This document shows positions 30,801 to 38,472 of a stretch of DNA of 64,000 nt, one piece after another. Numbering within the stretch: the first letter of the stretch is position 1; every line of letters begins with the position of its first letter. The position numbers and the translations under genes are program-made. Source of the DNA: Pedobacter westerhofensis (lineage in GTDB: Bacteria > Bacteroidota > Bacteroidia > Sphingobacteriales > Sphingobacteriaceae). Under the pieces are notes generated by a model. It was not told the origin of the DNA, did not search any database, and was given only the letters and a program-made list of their open reading frames with translations. The stretch covers positions 238,952 to 302,951 of the forward strand of contig NZ_FXTN01000010.1 of NCBI RefSeq assembly GCF_900182595.1, in the 5' to 3' direction.

Positions 30801-31539
30801 GGAAACGGCGCAGACGACTACTGTTACTGCCATCAGCAGTACAGACCTGATCCAAAACATCAGCGTTACCAAAAATGGTGCAGCCAATGCTACGTTAAGT
30901 TACCGTATTAAAGACGGTGCTGCCGGAACAGCTACCATTACTGTAACCGTAAAAGATAACGGCGGTATAGCAAATGGAGGGACCGACACCTATACCCGCA
31001 GCTTTACGATCACTGTAAATGCACTTCCTGTAATTGCCATTACCGCAAATCTGGGAACAGAAATTTCCAAAGGCAAAACAGTGCTGTTAACCGCTACCGG
31101 TGGAACGTCCTACAGCTGGGCCACAGGCAATGGGATTATCAGCGGGCAGCAGACAGCAACGCTGACGGTTAGGCCATCTATAACCACTACCTACACCGTA
31201 ACAGTTACCAACGCTTCTGGCTGTACTGAACAGAAAACTATTACCCTTAATGTGCTGGATGATTTTAAAACGCTTGATGCCACCAATATCGTCACACCAA
31301 ATGGTGATGGACAGAATGATTTCTGGCTCATCAGGAATATCGATCTGTATCCCAACAACGAGGTAAAAGTATTTGACAAAGCCGGCAGGATAGTATTCAG
31401 CCAGAAACACTATCAGAATACATGGGATGCCACAGTAAACGGCTCTCCGCTCAGCGAAGGTACTTATTATTATATCGTAGATTTTGGTGAGGGCAAAGGA
31501 AGGTTAAAAGGCTTCATCACCATCATCAGGAGACAGTAG
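24871..31539 (+). CDS. giant secreted repeat adhesin with T9SS type-B sorting domain
   Basis: 2222 residues. A signal peptide ends AFNAGAQ at residue 21. A beta-rich N-terminal domain follows (residues about 22-175), then a long array of Ig-like modules (about residues 176-1320), an FN3 domain (GLAAVSGDTQIQLSWN to AIPKA), four MBG-like modules (repeated KTYGDADF/KVYGSTLG/KTYGDALTF starts), a cadherin-like module (ISLSLSAFYENQPSG), two more Ig/PKD-like domains, and the C-terminal gliding-type sorting domain (NIVTPNGDGQNDFW to GFITIIRRQ). The last domain directs export through the type IX system and surface attachment. The next gene is a PorP/SprF protein, the usual partner of type-B cargo. Likely role: adhesion or gliding; the ligand is unknown. 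Confidence 0.93.
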   Translation: MKKYYLLTVLLFFIAFNAGAQVTTNFSGTLNTSQVYTRPDLVVDNPGDPNNYTRQLLPADLKAGSGTYNYYFQSFIPAVSGVYSSIRVNSANLTLDDNGNIDDTYLYIYSGNFVPSSPLTNIIRANDDETNLTLRSAVTNVTLTAGQTYYLVLTSFTVNQTGTLDFTITGPGSVAVGQTTVSSITRASANPSSQSTVNYTATFAGAVSGVDASDFTLVPLTGTATGTVGTPTGSGNIWTVPVNSITGDGTFKLNFTGLSGVMPNVTTAYTTGEVYTIDRTAPTISTVTSTASNGTYVLGNTIPITVAFSENVTVTGTPVIALNSGGTASYASGSGTGTLTFNYVVGSGQSAADLDYTTTTALSLAGGTIRDAAANNASLILPTVGGANSIGGQKNIVVDGLPPTITSVAVPANATYRTGQNLDFTLNLSEGVTVNTGGGIPYIGITLNTGGAVQATYLSGSGTAALSFRYTVAAGNEDNDGIVLAGTTTLNGGTIRDAAGNDLSLTLSGVGSTTAILIDGIAPAVNSINRVSAASTNASSVDYTLSFSENVTGVDISDFTLTTTGTAAGTVASVSPVSASVYTVNINTITGTGTLRLDLENTGTGIMDAATNAITTGYTSGQVYTIDRVAPVIATVAVPANAVYSAGQNLDFTLNFNEPVTVTGAPQLGLTLNSGTVLATYLSGSGSSSLIFRYTVVTGNTDNDGILLDAAAALNGGTIQDALTNNATLTLNGVPLTSGILIDAVAPTITSVGVPANATYGTAQNLDFTVTLSEPVTVNAGAGNPYIGLSLNTGGTVQAAYLSGSGSSALTFRYTVAAGNMDNDGIVLASTVTLNGGTIKDAAGNNLTLALASVGSTAAVNVDGTAPSVNTIARVGGAGVTNAASVDYTVTFSENVTGFDTGDLSLTSSGTAAGTLAAVTPVSASVYIITVNALSGAGTLRLDLNNTGTVITDIANNAISAGFTAGEVYTIDRVVPVITSVAVPASATWLAGQNLDFSLNFNKAVTVTGTPQLALTLNTGGTVQAAYLSGSGSNALVFRYTVNTGDLDNDGISLAAAATLNGGSIRDNATNDAGLTLSGVPPTTGILIDAVVPVITSVNVPANATYGIGQHLDFTVNLTENIILNTAGGIPSLDLTLNTGGTVQASYLSGNNTTALTFRYTVAAGNADNDGIVLATAIALNGGTVKDAAGNNLSTALQNAGSTAAVNVDGTAPAVNAIARAGGAGTTNAASVDYTVTFSENISGVDISDLSLTTTGTAAGTVAAISPVSGSVYTVSVNTITGAGTLRLDLKNTGTGIIDAGANPISGGFTAGEVYTIDRIIPALTAVNILSNNAQPTKAKAGDIITLTFTSAETIQTPVLTINGNAPTSLTSTGNNWTATYMLTANDTEGLVPFNISFTDLANNAGVPVTAGTGSVLFDRTPPAIPGGLAAVSGDTQIQLSWNAGTDADLASYRILSGTSPEPTVVLSNIPAGTTSYTHTGLSNGVAYYYKIQAFDQTGNSSAASADVTAIPKANQVITFNPVTAKTYGDADFILGAVNSSAALPVTYTVADPAIVLITGNTAKILKSGSTTITATQEGNSSFNPAAAVQRALTVNQKDLVIVNNNRSKVYGSTLGNTDFTGSITGVVNNDNITVSRNSTGAAAAAVVGTYPVSGTLADPDSKLSNYNLSNPTALLTVTQKPLTITASNQTKTYGDALTFTGTEFTSLGLVNGDLISSLSISSPGATATATVAGSPYVIIPASAAGTGLSNYTLAYVNGTLTVNQKGLVITADNKEKFAGTANPPLTASFSGLVNGETRTVLTTQPVLSTTAIQSSPIGNYPITAGSAAAANYVISYVNGALSVKAAAPTDISLSLSAFYENQPSGTNAGLLSATSDDPAATFSYSLIGGSGDTDNSLFSISGTNVLSTASLNYEQKAVYSIRVRVTTQYGFTLDKAFSINLSDVNEIPALDAVTNQVLCYTSAKQDISLTGISSGPETAQTTTVTAISSTDLIQNISVTKNGAANATLSYRIKDGAAGTATITVTVKDNGGIANGGTDTYTRSFTITVNALPVIAITANLGTEISKGKTVLLTATGGTSYSWATGNGIISGQQTATLTVRPSITTTYTVTVTNASGCTEQKTITLNVLDDFKTLDATNIVTPNGDGQNDFWLIRNIDLYPNNEVKVFDKAGRIVFSQKHYQNTWDATVNGSPLSEGTYYYIVDFGEGKGRLKGFITIIRRQ
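25715..28830 (+). repeat. three-fold higher-order tandem repeat (period about 1.03 kb) inside the adhesin gene
   Basis: Two module types alternate as A-A-B. A modules (about 115 residues) carry VPANATY, QNLDFTLN, TLNTGG, YLSGSGS and LNGGTI. B modules (about 108 residues) carry NAASVDYTVTFSEN, TGTAAGT, TLRLDL and AGEVYTIDR. They start near 25715 (A), 26085 (A), 26440 (B); 26770 (A), 27110 (A), 27475 (B); 27800 (A), 28150 (A), 28510 (B). The second and third triplets are the most alike, which points to recent duplication. One more B-like unit precedes the array. Confidence 0.75.
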
Positions 31540-31554
31540 TACAGACTCAGTTAT

Positions 31555-31584
31555 CCATCGTCAGGGGCATGATCCTGACGGTGG
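31555..31584 (+). terminator. hairpin between adhesin and PorP gene
   Basis: CCATCGTCAGG at 31555-31565 pairs with CCTGACGGTGG at 31574-31584 (one G-T pair) 16 bases after the adhesin stop. It has no T-tract, so it may be a partial terminator or mRNA-end stabiliser that still allows transcription into the PorP gene. Confidence 0.5.
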
Positions 31585-31660
31585 TATTACAAACCAACAA
31601 GCTTAAGTGATGCTCTGCTTTTCAGGCAAATCATTACCAACAGAAAAAAATACGGATCAA

Positions 31661-32542
31661 ATGAAAAAACTACTTCTAGTTGCACTGCTTTTCACAGCGA
31701 TAACCAGCAGCAATGTAATGGCACAACTTAACCCTTTAAGCGCTTCATATTATCAAAATCAGTACCTGGCCAATCCGGCAATGGCAGGTATCAATCAGGG
31801 ATTAAACATCAACCTGGCTTACCGCGACCAATGGAGCTCCATTCCCGGCACCCCCAGCTCACAGGCCATTACCGGTGATTATGGATTCAATAAAGTAGGT
31901 GTAGGTGTAAACTTGTTCAACGATAAGTCCGGCCTTCAGCGCTGGACAAGGGTAGTTGGCACATATGCTTATCATCTGAAACTAAACAACGATCAGCACC
32001 AGTTACACTTTGGAGTTTCTCTCGGTTTTTCTTCAGAAAGACTGGATAACGAAATGATCAATGGCAGTACAAATGACATATTGATTGATGCCTATAACCG
32101 CAGGGGTACTTATGTAGACGGAGATTTTGGCTTAGCTTATACTTCCGGCAAACTGACTGTGCAGAGTGCACTCCCTAATCTTAAACATCTTTTTAAAGAC
32201 AATGACCCCGCCAGCATGGCAGATCGATCCACCTATTTTGCTGCTGCATCATACAAATTAAGATTAGGCAATGCTGCCGATGGCACCGGACTGGAACCTA
32301 AAGTTGTAATGCGCGGGATCAAAGGCTTAGACGACATTCTTGATGCCGGAGCCAACTTAACTTTCATCAATAACAAACTTAATCTGATGGCCATTTACCA
32401 TACCACCAAAAGTGGCACGTTTGGCGTAGGCATGCAATACCAATGGCTAAACATTAATGCCGCCTATACTACAGAGACCTCTGCACTCAGAAGAGATACG
32501 AATGGAACGTTTGAGATTAATTTAAGGATCAGCACCTTTTAA
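31661..32542 (+). CDS. PorP/SprF-family type IX secretion outer-membrane protein
   Basis: The start at 31661 (MKKLLLVALLF, signal peptide ending MAQ) is preferred over an upstream frame start at 31607. This gives 293 residues. Family signs: LNPLSASYYQNQYLANPAMAGI, NLAYRDQWSSIPGTPSSQAI, GYGF-like DYGFNKVGVGVNL, repeated amphipathic barrel strands, and an ending of INLRISTF. PorP/SprF proteins are outer-membrane barrels needed to export or retain type-B T9SS cargo on the surface. The adhesin immediately upstream is the obvious client. Confidence 0.93.
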   Translation: MKKLLLVALLFTAITSSNVMAQLNPLSASYYQNQYLANPAMAGINQGLNINLAYRDQWSSIPGTPSSQAITGDYGFNKVGVGVNLFNDKSGLQRWTRVVGTYAYHLKLNNDQHQLHFGVSLGFSSERLDNEMINGSTNDILIDAYNRRGTYVDGDFGLAYTSGKLTVQSALPNLKHLFKDNDPASMADRSTYFAAASYKLRLGNAADGTGLEPKVVMRGIKGLDDILDAGANLTFINNKLNLMAIYHTTKSGTFGVGMQYQWLNINAAYTTETSALRRDTNGTFEINLRISTF

Positions 32543-32571
32543 GTTTACCTGACCGAAGATCATATAAATGC

Positions 32572-32606
32572 AGAAGCCGTCTCACATTGCTGATGAGACG
32601 GCTTCT
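32572..32606. terminator. bidirectional terminator between PorP and SusD genes
   Basis: A 13-bp perfect stem, AGAAGCCGTCTCA (32572-32584) with TGAGACGGCTTCT (32594-32606), lies between convergent genes. An A-run follows it on the plus strand, which reads as T on the minus strand. It can serve both directions. Confidence 0.8.
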
Positions 32607-32653
32607 TAAAAAATCTTCAGATTACGAGAGTAAGCTGCAAATTATAATTTTAA

Positions 32654-34144
32654 TTACTGTGCATTTTGTACCACTACCCCATTAGAGATTGTAATCTCAT
32701 CCTGAGGAATCAGGAACTGCCATCTGATATTGGTAGCAGGAATAGATAATTCACCGCTGGTAAATGTTGCACTGTGGTTTCCACCAGTTCTGTCTAAAGC
32801 AGAGTTGGTACGTTTTAAATCGTAGAAACGGAAGCCTTCGCCCCAAAGTTCTACTCTTCTTTGTGTCATGATCTCATCGATCAGGGCAGCGCCAGTTTTA
32901 ACAGATAACACATAGCTAGGATCTCTGTTTACAGCCAGCGGATAAAGTGCCGCAGCGGCTCCTGTATTGTCTCCGCTTCTGGCCAGTGCTTCAGCTTCGA
33001 TCAGGTACAGTTCAGCAGCTCTCATATAAGGAACATCACCGATACTCAAACTTGCGTCTGCCACTTTAAACTTTCTGCTCATGTAAGCATATCTCGAAGA
33101 TGCAGTCGTTGGGATTGGGAAATCTGCAGTGTTCTTACCGGTTGGGTCCCAAAGTTTTTTACGTACGTCTGTAGTGGTGATTTTATTATATAAAACAGAG
33201 TAAATAGACTTCGGACTTGTACGGATTACCGTAGAGCTATAATTAGCAGACATATAAGCAAAGAACGAATAGAAATAACTTGTTTGATCTGATTGTATTT
33301 TTGACGCCCATAACCATTCGCTGTTGCTATAGTCGTTAAAACCTGCCAGATACTGAGTATTCGTCATTAAAGTAAAGCCAGACCTTGCTTCTTTGGCAAA
33401 CTGAGCTGCAACAGTCCAGTTTTGCTGGGTAAGCGCAATCCTTGCCTTGATACCTTTAGCTACATTCACATTTAAGTGTGATTTGTTTGCACGTGTGTAA
33501 CTTGCCAGAGAATTGATTGCCTGATCAATATCAGCATTGATTTGTGTATAAACCTCAGCTACTGTATTTCTTGGCGTAACAGTATTTCCCGGTACTAAAA
33601 CCAGAGGCACTGCCAGTGAGTTATTTGCAGCACCTGCTACATAGCGCTCACCAAACAATTGTACCATTTGGAAATAAGCCCAGGCACGGTAAGCTAAAGC
33701 CTGACCTTTGATTGCAGCTTTATCAGCATCAGCACCGCTTGCGGCGTCAATGTTGGCAATGATCATATTGGCGTTACCAATAATTACATAGTAAAACTGA
33801 TAGTTATAATAGAGCATAGAGCTGCTTGGATTTCTGTGTGAAATCCATTTGTACTCGCTTAATAACCAGGTGCTGGCAGCGGTGTTAAACACCACATCAT
33901 CACCAAGGATATCCATGTAAAGCATATTACCGCTTTGTCCGCCCTGCGCCTGTACACCAAAAGTTTGAGAGTACATAATCCTGTGGATACCGTTTAAAGC
34001 AGCCCAGGCATTAGTTGTGGTACTGAAAGCTACAGATGTAGCTACTCCTTCAGTAGGTGTTGTATTAAGGTAGTCCTTCTTGCAGGAAGTAATGGCTGTA
34101 ATGAATACAAATGCCAGAATCACCTTATTGAATATTATCTTCAT
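32654..34144 (-). CDS. SusD/RagB-family nutrient-binding outer-membrane lipoprotein
   Basis: 496 residues. The lipoprotein signal is MKIIFNKVILAFVFITAITS followed by Cys, then KKDYLNTTPTE, the usual SusD start. Helix-rich TPR-like scaffold with KGQALAYRAWAYFQMVQLFGERY, RMRAAELYLIEAEA-like (YMRAAELYLIEAEALAR) and RRVELWGEGFRFYDLKR, all hallmarks of SusD. It caps the SusC channel encoded directly upstream and binds the glycan or peptide substrate at the surface. The 24-bp spacing to SusC shows an operon. No glycosidase is in the unit, so the ligand is unknown. Confidence 0.95.
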   Translation of the reverse strand: MKIIFNKVILAFVFITAITSCKKDYLNTTPTEGVATSVAFSTTTNAWAALNGIHRIMYSQTFGVQAQGGQSGNMLYMDILGDDVVFNTAASTWLLSEYKWISHRNPSSSMLYYNYQFYYVIIGNANMIIANIDAASGADADKAAIKGQALAYRAWAYFQMVQLFGERYVAGAANNSLAVPLVLVPGNTVTPRNTVAEVYTQINADIDQAINSLASYTRANKSHLNVNVAKGIKARIALTQQNWTVAAQFAKEARSGFTLMTNTQYLAGFNDYSNSEWLWASKIQSDQTSYFYSFFAYMSANYSSTVIRTSPKSIYSVLYNKITTTDVRKKLWDPTGKNTADFPIPTTASSRYAYMSRKFKVADASLSIGDVPYMRAAELYLIEAEALARSGDNTGAAAALYPLAVNRDPSYVLSVKTGAALIDEIMTQRRVELWGEGFRFYDLKRTNSALDRTGGNHSATFTSGELSIPATNIRWQFLIPQDEITISNGVVVQNAQ

Positions 34145-34168
34145 ATCTTTTTTTTCAAAAATTAAACA

Positions 34169-37100
34169 CTAGAAATTAACAGTTGCACCAATTGAAATCG
34201 TACGGCTAAAGTTGTAGTTGTTACCAACGATACCGTTAAATGATGTAGATGAGCCCATACCTTTTCTTGCCGAAGCAGTTGCCAGGTTATCGCCACTTAC
34301 ATAGATACTTGCTCTTTCTGCACCGATGCGCTGCATCCAGTTTTTAGGCAAATTGTAATTCAGTGTAACATTGTTTAATTGAAAATAGCTTGCGCTGGTT
34401 AACCAGCGTGTACTTGCTCCAGAGTTGTTAGTCACCTGTGCGTTATCGAATGCCGGGACATCAGTAATGTCACCAGGGTTCTGCCAGCGTCTAAGTGCAT
34501 CAACAGACATAGCAGTTCCGTACGTTCCGCCATGCATCAGGGCAGCATAAGCACTGTCATAAACTTTACCGCCAGTTTGGAAAGTGAAGTTGATGCCCAA
34601 TGTGAAGTTTTTATAATTGAACGTATGCAACATTGAACCGTAAAGATCCGGAATAGCAGTATCACCAGTGTAACGGTAATTTGCTTCTCCAATCACATTG
34701 GTAACTGTATCCTGACCAACGATCTTAGCATTAGCCGTCATCGTGTTGGTTTTGTATAATGCCCTGCCTGTTTGTGAATCTACACCGTAGAATTCGCGCA
34801 GGTAGTAATCATAGATCGAATGACCTACACTGTAAGCCTTAGTTCCGTCCTGGATCAAAGGTTGTGTTGGCGGCATTTTAGTTACTTTATTTTTCAAACG
34901 CGTCAGGTTCAATGTAGCAGAGTAGTTAAAATCTTTGCTTTTAACAACCTGACCAGTAATTGAAAGCTCTGCACCTCTGTTATAAAGTGATCCGATGTTG
35001 GTTGCTACTTCGAAATTTCCGTCAGCAGAAGTTCCACCGTTTGAAAGTGGTTGCTGCACGTTAAAGATCAGTCCATCAGTTGCCCTGTTAAAGTATTCAA
35101 CGCTACCGCTCAAACGTCCTTTAAGGAAAGTATAATCAATACCCAGGTCAAAGTTTTTAGAAGTTTCCCAGGTCAACTGATCGTTTGCCAAAGCTCCCTG
35201 AGTAAATCCTGCTTCTGCCTGGTTGTTTCTGCCCAGTGTATATAATGCCTGGTATGGATAGTTTCCAAGTCCGCCGTCATTGCCCAATACACCGTATGAA
35301 CCACGCAGTTTCAACTGGTCAACCCAGTCAGCTTTAAAGAATGATTCGCGGTTGATATTCCATCCCGCACCTAAAGACCAGAAGTTCTCCCATCTTACGT
35401 CAGGGCTGAATTTAGAGTTTCCGTCTCTTCTTAAGCTGGCGCTGAACAGATATTTACCATCGTAGTCGTAAGTCAGACGTGAGATGTAACTGTCAATCGT
35501 AGCAGCACGTTCGAAAGAAGTAGTTCCCAGAACAGTAGCGAAATTCACTAATTCTGTGATACCATCTACGATTAATCCACTACGGCTACCAGAAAGGTAA
35601 TTGTATTTATAGCTGTAATTTTCATGACCAGCGATGATGTTGAAATTATGCTTTCCGATTTGTTTCGTATAATCCAGCATTTGTGAAAGCGTGTACGATG
35701 TAGTACGTCTTGAATACTGGTAAGCTCTTCCGCTTGGAGAACCGTCACCTACAAGAGGGTTATCATAGTAACGCTCCTGAATATCCTGGAAATCAAAACT
35801 CACATTACCAGTAGCTTTTAATCCCGGAAGGATGTTTACCGAAGCATATGCTCTTCCGTTTAATGCACCTTTAGATGAATTTTGTGTGTCATTTAAGTTT
35901 TCATAAATGGCATTTCTACCAGATGCAAATGGGCGGGTTGCACCTGTATCATATTGCGACTGGCCATTGGCATCCAGTACCAGTGCTCCTGTTGTAGCAT
36001 CGTGCAGGTGTACAGGATAGATTGGAGCAATTAATCTTGAAATATAAAACGGGTTAATCAATGCAGTCTGGCTATCCGCATCAACATTGGCAAACTGCGC
36101 AGTTGAATAATTACCTGCCAGGTTGAAACCTGTGCTGAACCATTTTGTAGGTCTTGTGTTGACGTTAACCCTTCCGTTATAACGTTTCAGGTTTGATTTA
36201 ATCAGATAACCTTCCTCGTTAGTATATCCCATTGAGGTATAGTAATCGCTTTTGTCACTGCCGCCAGAGTAAGACATTGAATAGTTTTGTCTTTTCTTAC
36301 CACCCTGTGCTGCCTGATCAGCCCAATCCAGATCGTCGCCATATAAAAGGCTTGCATTAGGATTCAGAACGCCATCTGTACTTACAATAGCATTGTCAGC
36401 AACATTGAAAGGGTTATAGCCCAGTAAGCTTTTGATACCAGAATAGCTGTTTCCATTATAGCTGGTGGTTAAACCAGATGCAATGCTGTTTGCTACTGTA
36501 CGTGGAATCGCCAGTGAACCATACTGTAAAGTATTTCTGTAAGTTTCCCACATCAAAGGATAATACTGTTGTGCGCTTACACGTTCATATTCAGGTAATC
36601 CCCTGCTGATGAAACCAGTGCTTGCTTTGAACTGCAGGTTGTCTTTTCCTTTTCTTCCTTTTTTTGTAGTGATCATTACTACGCCGTTACCACCTCTTGA
36701 TCCATATAAAGCTGCAGTAGATGCATCTTTTAATAAGGATACTGAAGCTACATCATCAGGATCGATATTTGCGATCTCTCCATCATACACAGCACCATCA
36801 ACTACGAAAAGGGCATCATTGGAAGCATTGATTGAACCAAATCCCCTGATCCTGATAGACGGCGACGTTCCCGGAGCACCACTTGCACTTGAAACCTGGA
36901 TACCCGGAGCAACTCCGCCAAGGGCATTCAACACGTTTGTAACGGGTCTTTTGTCAAATTCAGCACTGTTCAACTGTGCAGTTGAACCGGTAAAAGTGCT
37001 TTTCTTTGCTGTACCATAGGCAACAACCAATACTTCACTTAACTGAGTATTGTCTGGTGCAATAGTTACGTTAACAGCAGTTCTGGATCCTACAGTAACC

Positions 37101-37345
37101 TCTTGCGGAGTATAACCCACATAAGTAAATACCAAAACGGCATTCTTGCCAGGAACTTTGATCGTATATGTACCGTTTACGCCTGATTGGGTACTGATTG
37201 TGGTCCCTTTTATTTTAATTCCAACGCTTGGAATTGGTAATCCGTCATCTTTGGAAACAACGGTACCGGAAATAGTTCTTTCTTGAGCTAAAGCAGTGCC
37301 TGCAATAAAAATCAAGATGAACAAACTTTGTAAAAGTTTACGCAT
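34169..37345 (-). CDS. SusC/RagA-family TonB-linked outer-membrane transporter
   Basis: 1058 residues. Signal peptide ends GTALAQ near residue 21. Carboxypeptidase-like domain (ISGTVVSKDDGLPIPSVGI), then plug with the SusC signature (ALGGVAPGIQVSSASGAPGT, IRGFGSINASNDALFVVDG, LLKDASTAALYGSRGGNGVV), then a long barrel ending in ISIGATVNF. It imports the ligand captured by the SusD protein, powered by TonB. It is first in its operon; about 500 bp of AT-rich leader lies upstream. Confidence 0.96.
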   Translation of the reverse strand: MRKLLQSLFILIFIAGTALAQERTISGTVVSKDDGLPIPSVGIKIKGTTISTQSGVNGTYTIKVPGKNAVLVFTYVGYTPQEVTVGSRTAVNVTIAPDNTQLSEVLVVAYGTAKKSTFTGSTAQLNSAEFDKRPVTNVLNALGGVAPGIQVSSASGAPGTSPSIRIRGFGSINASNDALFVVDGAVYDGEIANIDPDDVASVSLLKDASTAALYGSRGGNGVVMITTKKGRKGKDNLQFKASTGFISRGLPEYERVSAQQYYPLMWETYRNTLQYGSLAIPRTVANSIASGLTTSYNGNSYSGIKSLLGYNPFNVADNAIVSTDGVLNPNASLLYGDDLDWADQAAQGGKKRQNYSMSYSGGSDKSDYYTSMGYTNEEGYLIKSNLKRYNGRVNVNTRPTKWFSTGFNLAGNYSTAQFANVDADSQTALINPFYISRLIAPIYPVHLHDATTGALVLDANGQSQYDTGATRPFASGRNAIYENLNDTQNSSKGALNGRAYASVNILPGLKATGNVSFDFQDIQERYYDNPLVGDGSPSGRAYQYSRRTTSYTLSQMLDYTKQIGKHNFNIIAGHENYSYKYNYLSGSRSGLIVDGITELVNFATVLGTTSFERAATIDSYISRLTYDYDGKYLFSASLRRDGNSKFSPDVRWENFWSLGAGWNINRESFFKADWVDQLKLRGSYGVLGNDGGLGNYPYQALYTLGRNNQAEAGFTQGALANDQLTWETSKNFDLGIDYTFLKGRLSGSVEYFNRATDGLIFNVQQPLSNGGTSADGNFEVATNIGSLYNRGAELSITGQVVKSKDFNYSATLNLTRLKNKVTKMPPTQPLIQDGTKAYSVGHSIYDYYLREFYGVDSQTGRALYKTNTMTANAKIVGQDTVTNVIGEANYRYTGDTAIPDLYGSMLHTFNYKNFTLGINFTFQTGGKVYDSAYAALMHGGTYGTAMSVDALRRWQNPGDITDVPAFDNAQVTNNSGASTRWLTSASYFQLNNVTLNYNLPKNWMQRIGAERASIYVSGDNLATASARKGMGSSTSFNGIVGNNYNFSRTISIGATVNF

Positions 37346-37854
37346 TCTGAGTGTTTTAGGTGAATAGTTAATAATTAGGGCTCTAATATATCACTTACAC
37401 ACTCAAAATTTTGGTTAATTAACGAAATTGGTAGACGTTTTAACCATTTTTTTGCTAAAATTCTGTTGGACTTATAAGAATTGTTGTATGATTTAAACAA
37501 TCGATATGCCGTTTTGACATAAAACACAAAAAAGAAGTAAGTTTATCGATTATGAGAATAAACACTAAATGGTAGATAAATATTGCAGGGAAATAAACGC
37601 AAAAAGCTAAGTTTTAAACTATTAAGATATTTTAATCGGGTTTTAATGTGGGGTTTCAGCATTGTTATGTTGCGCTGATAAACAAGGTTCCGCGGAGTCA
37701 ATGATTTCATCACCTTCATCCATATCTGAGCCAATATCGTTTGAATAGTTTCTCCTCACCCATGGAACCCATAGAACAAGGTTACAATGTAGAATCTGTC
37801 GGCAAAAAGTCTTTGGGAGACATTCCAAAAATTATTATTAAAGAAGAGGAAGAA
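37346..37854. other. AT-rich intergenic region upstream of the SusC gene
   Basis: About 510 bp without a convincing gene. It should hold the SusCD promoter, but no exact TTTG/TAnnTTTG pair was fixed by eye. A 44-codon plus-strand frame (37762-37896, starting MEPIEQGYNVESVGK) ends inside the XRE gene on the other strand and has no visible ribosome site, so it is left uncalled. Overlapping minus-strand frames here look random. Confidence 0.5.
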
Positions 37855-38121
37855 CTACTTAGTGATTTTCTCCTTCAAGTCACTAAAATCGAATAAAACC
37901 ATCGGATCAACATTTAAGTGTCTTGCATATGTTGAGACATGGCTGATGCTCGTGTTGATCTGTCCAAGTTCTGTTCTGGCTATTTGGCTTTGTGATATTT
38001 CAGTTAATAAGGAAAATTGCTCCTGTGATATACCCCTTTCCTCCCGTATCAGTTTTAGTTTTTGTCCAAACTTCTTGATAAAGTTCTCATCTTTTAAATA
38101 CTTCACTAAACAAATAGACAT
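37855..38121 (-). CDS. XRE-family HTH transcriptional regulator
   Basis: 88 residues from the ATG at 38121; the in-frame codon one step upstream is TTG. A helix-turn-helix of the Cro/CI type spans about residues 20-75: FGQKLKLIREERGISQEQFS, SQSQIARTELGQINTSISHVS, YARHLNVDPMVLFDF. Single-domain proteins like this usually bind short palindromes as dimers. A perfect 36-bp palindrome sits 9 bp upstream of the start, so autoregulation is likely. The target genes besides its own are unknown. Confidence 0.88.
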   Translation of the reverse strand: MSICLVKYLKDENFIKKFGQKLKLIREERGISQEQFSLLTEISQSQIARTELGQINTSISHVSTYARHLNVDPMVLFDFSDLKEKITK

Positions 38122-38130
38122 CAATATTAC

Positions 38131-38166
38131 AATTAATTCAATAGCAAATTTGCTATTGAATTAATT
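38131..38166. promoter_or_regulatory. perfect 36-bp palindrome upstream of the XRE gene
   Basis: The left half AATTAATTCAATAGCAAA (38131-38148) is followed directly by its exact reverse complement (38149-38166), with no spacer. It lies 9 bp before the start codon of the XRE repressor. It can act as a dimer or tetramer operator in DNA, and as an 18-bp hairpin in the mRNA leader. Confidence 0.75.
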
Positions 38167-38280
38167 ACTCCCTACATTAGTATTAATGAATAAATGTAGC
38201 AAATGAGATAATAATGCAGTTCTAAATCAATGATCAGGAATTGCTTGAAAGCCTCGCAACTAAATCTGACAGTTTATCCC

Positions 38281-38425
38281 GCGAGTGTAAGTTGAGCAAC
38301 CAAAACCCTATATTAGCTATAGGGTTGGTGCTCGCTTATGTTTGTTGTGGGAGCCCTTTCGAAAGGAGGGTGGCTTTGTCAGAGCCATGTTACATCAGAC
38401 TAAGTGAGTTGCCAACCCTATAGTT
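38281..38425 (+). promoter_or_regulatory. structured leader upstream of the HEPN gene, with alternative stems
   Basis: Several stems can form. Stem 1: AACCCTATA and TATAGGGTT, nested inside GAGCA/TGCTC (about 38295-38335). Stem 2: CCTTTCGAAAGG, flanked by AGCC/GGCT (about 38352-38375). Stem 3: GGCTttGTCAGAGCC (about 38372-38387). A late CCAACCCTATAG near 38412-38424 is the exact complement of CTATAGGGTTGG in the right arm of stem 1, so a long-range stem excludes stem 1. That is the logic of an attenuator or riboregulator. No known riboswitch class was recognised. Confidence 0.5.
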
Positions 38426-38472
38426 GTAAATGGCATCCACATTTTATGAGGCTTATTTAATTGAAAACTTAA

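Noticed and set aside
37762..37896. 44-codon plus-strand frame that might be a peptide precursor
   Set aside because: No ribosome site, runs antisense into the XRE gene, and no maturation genes nearby.
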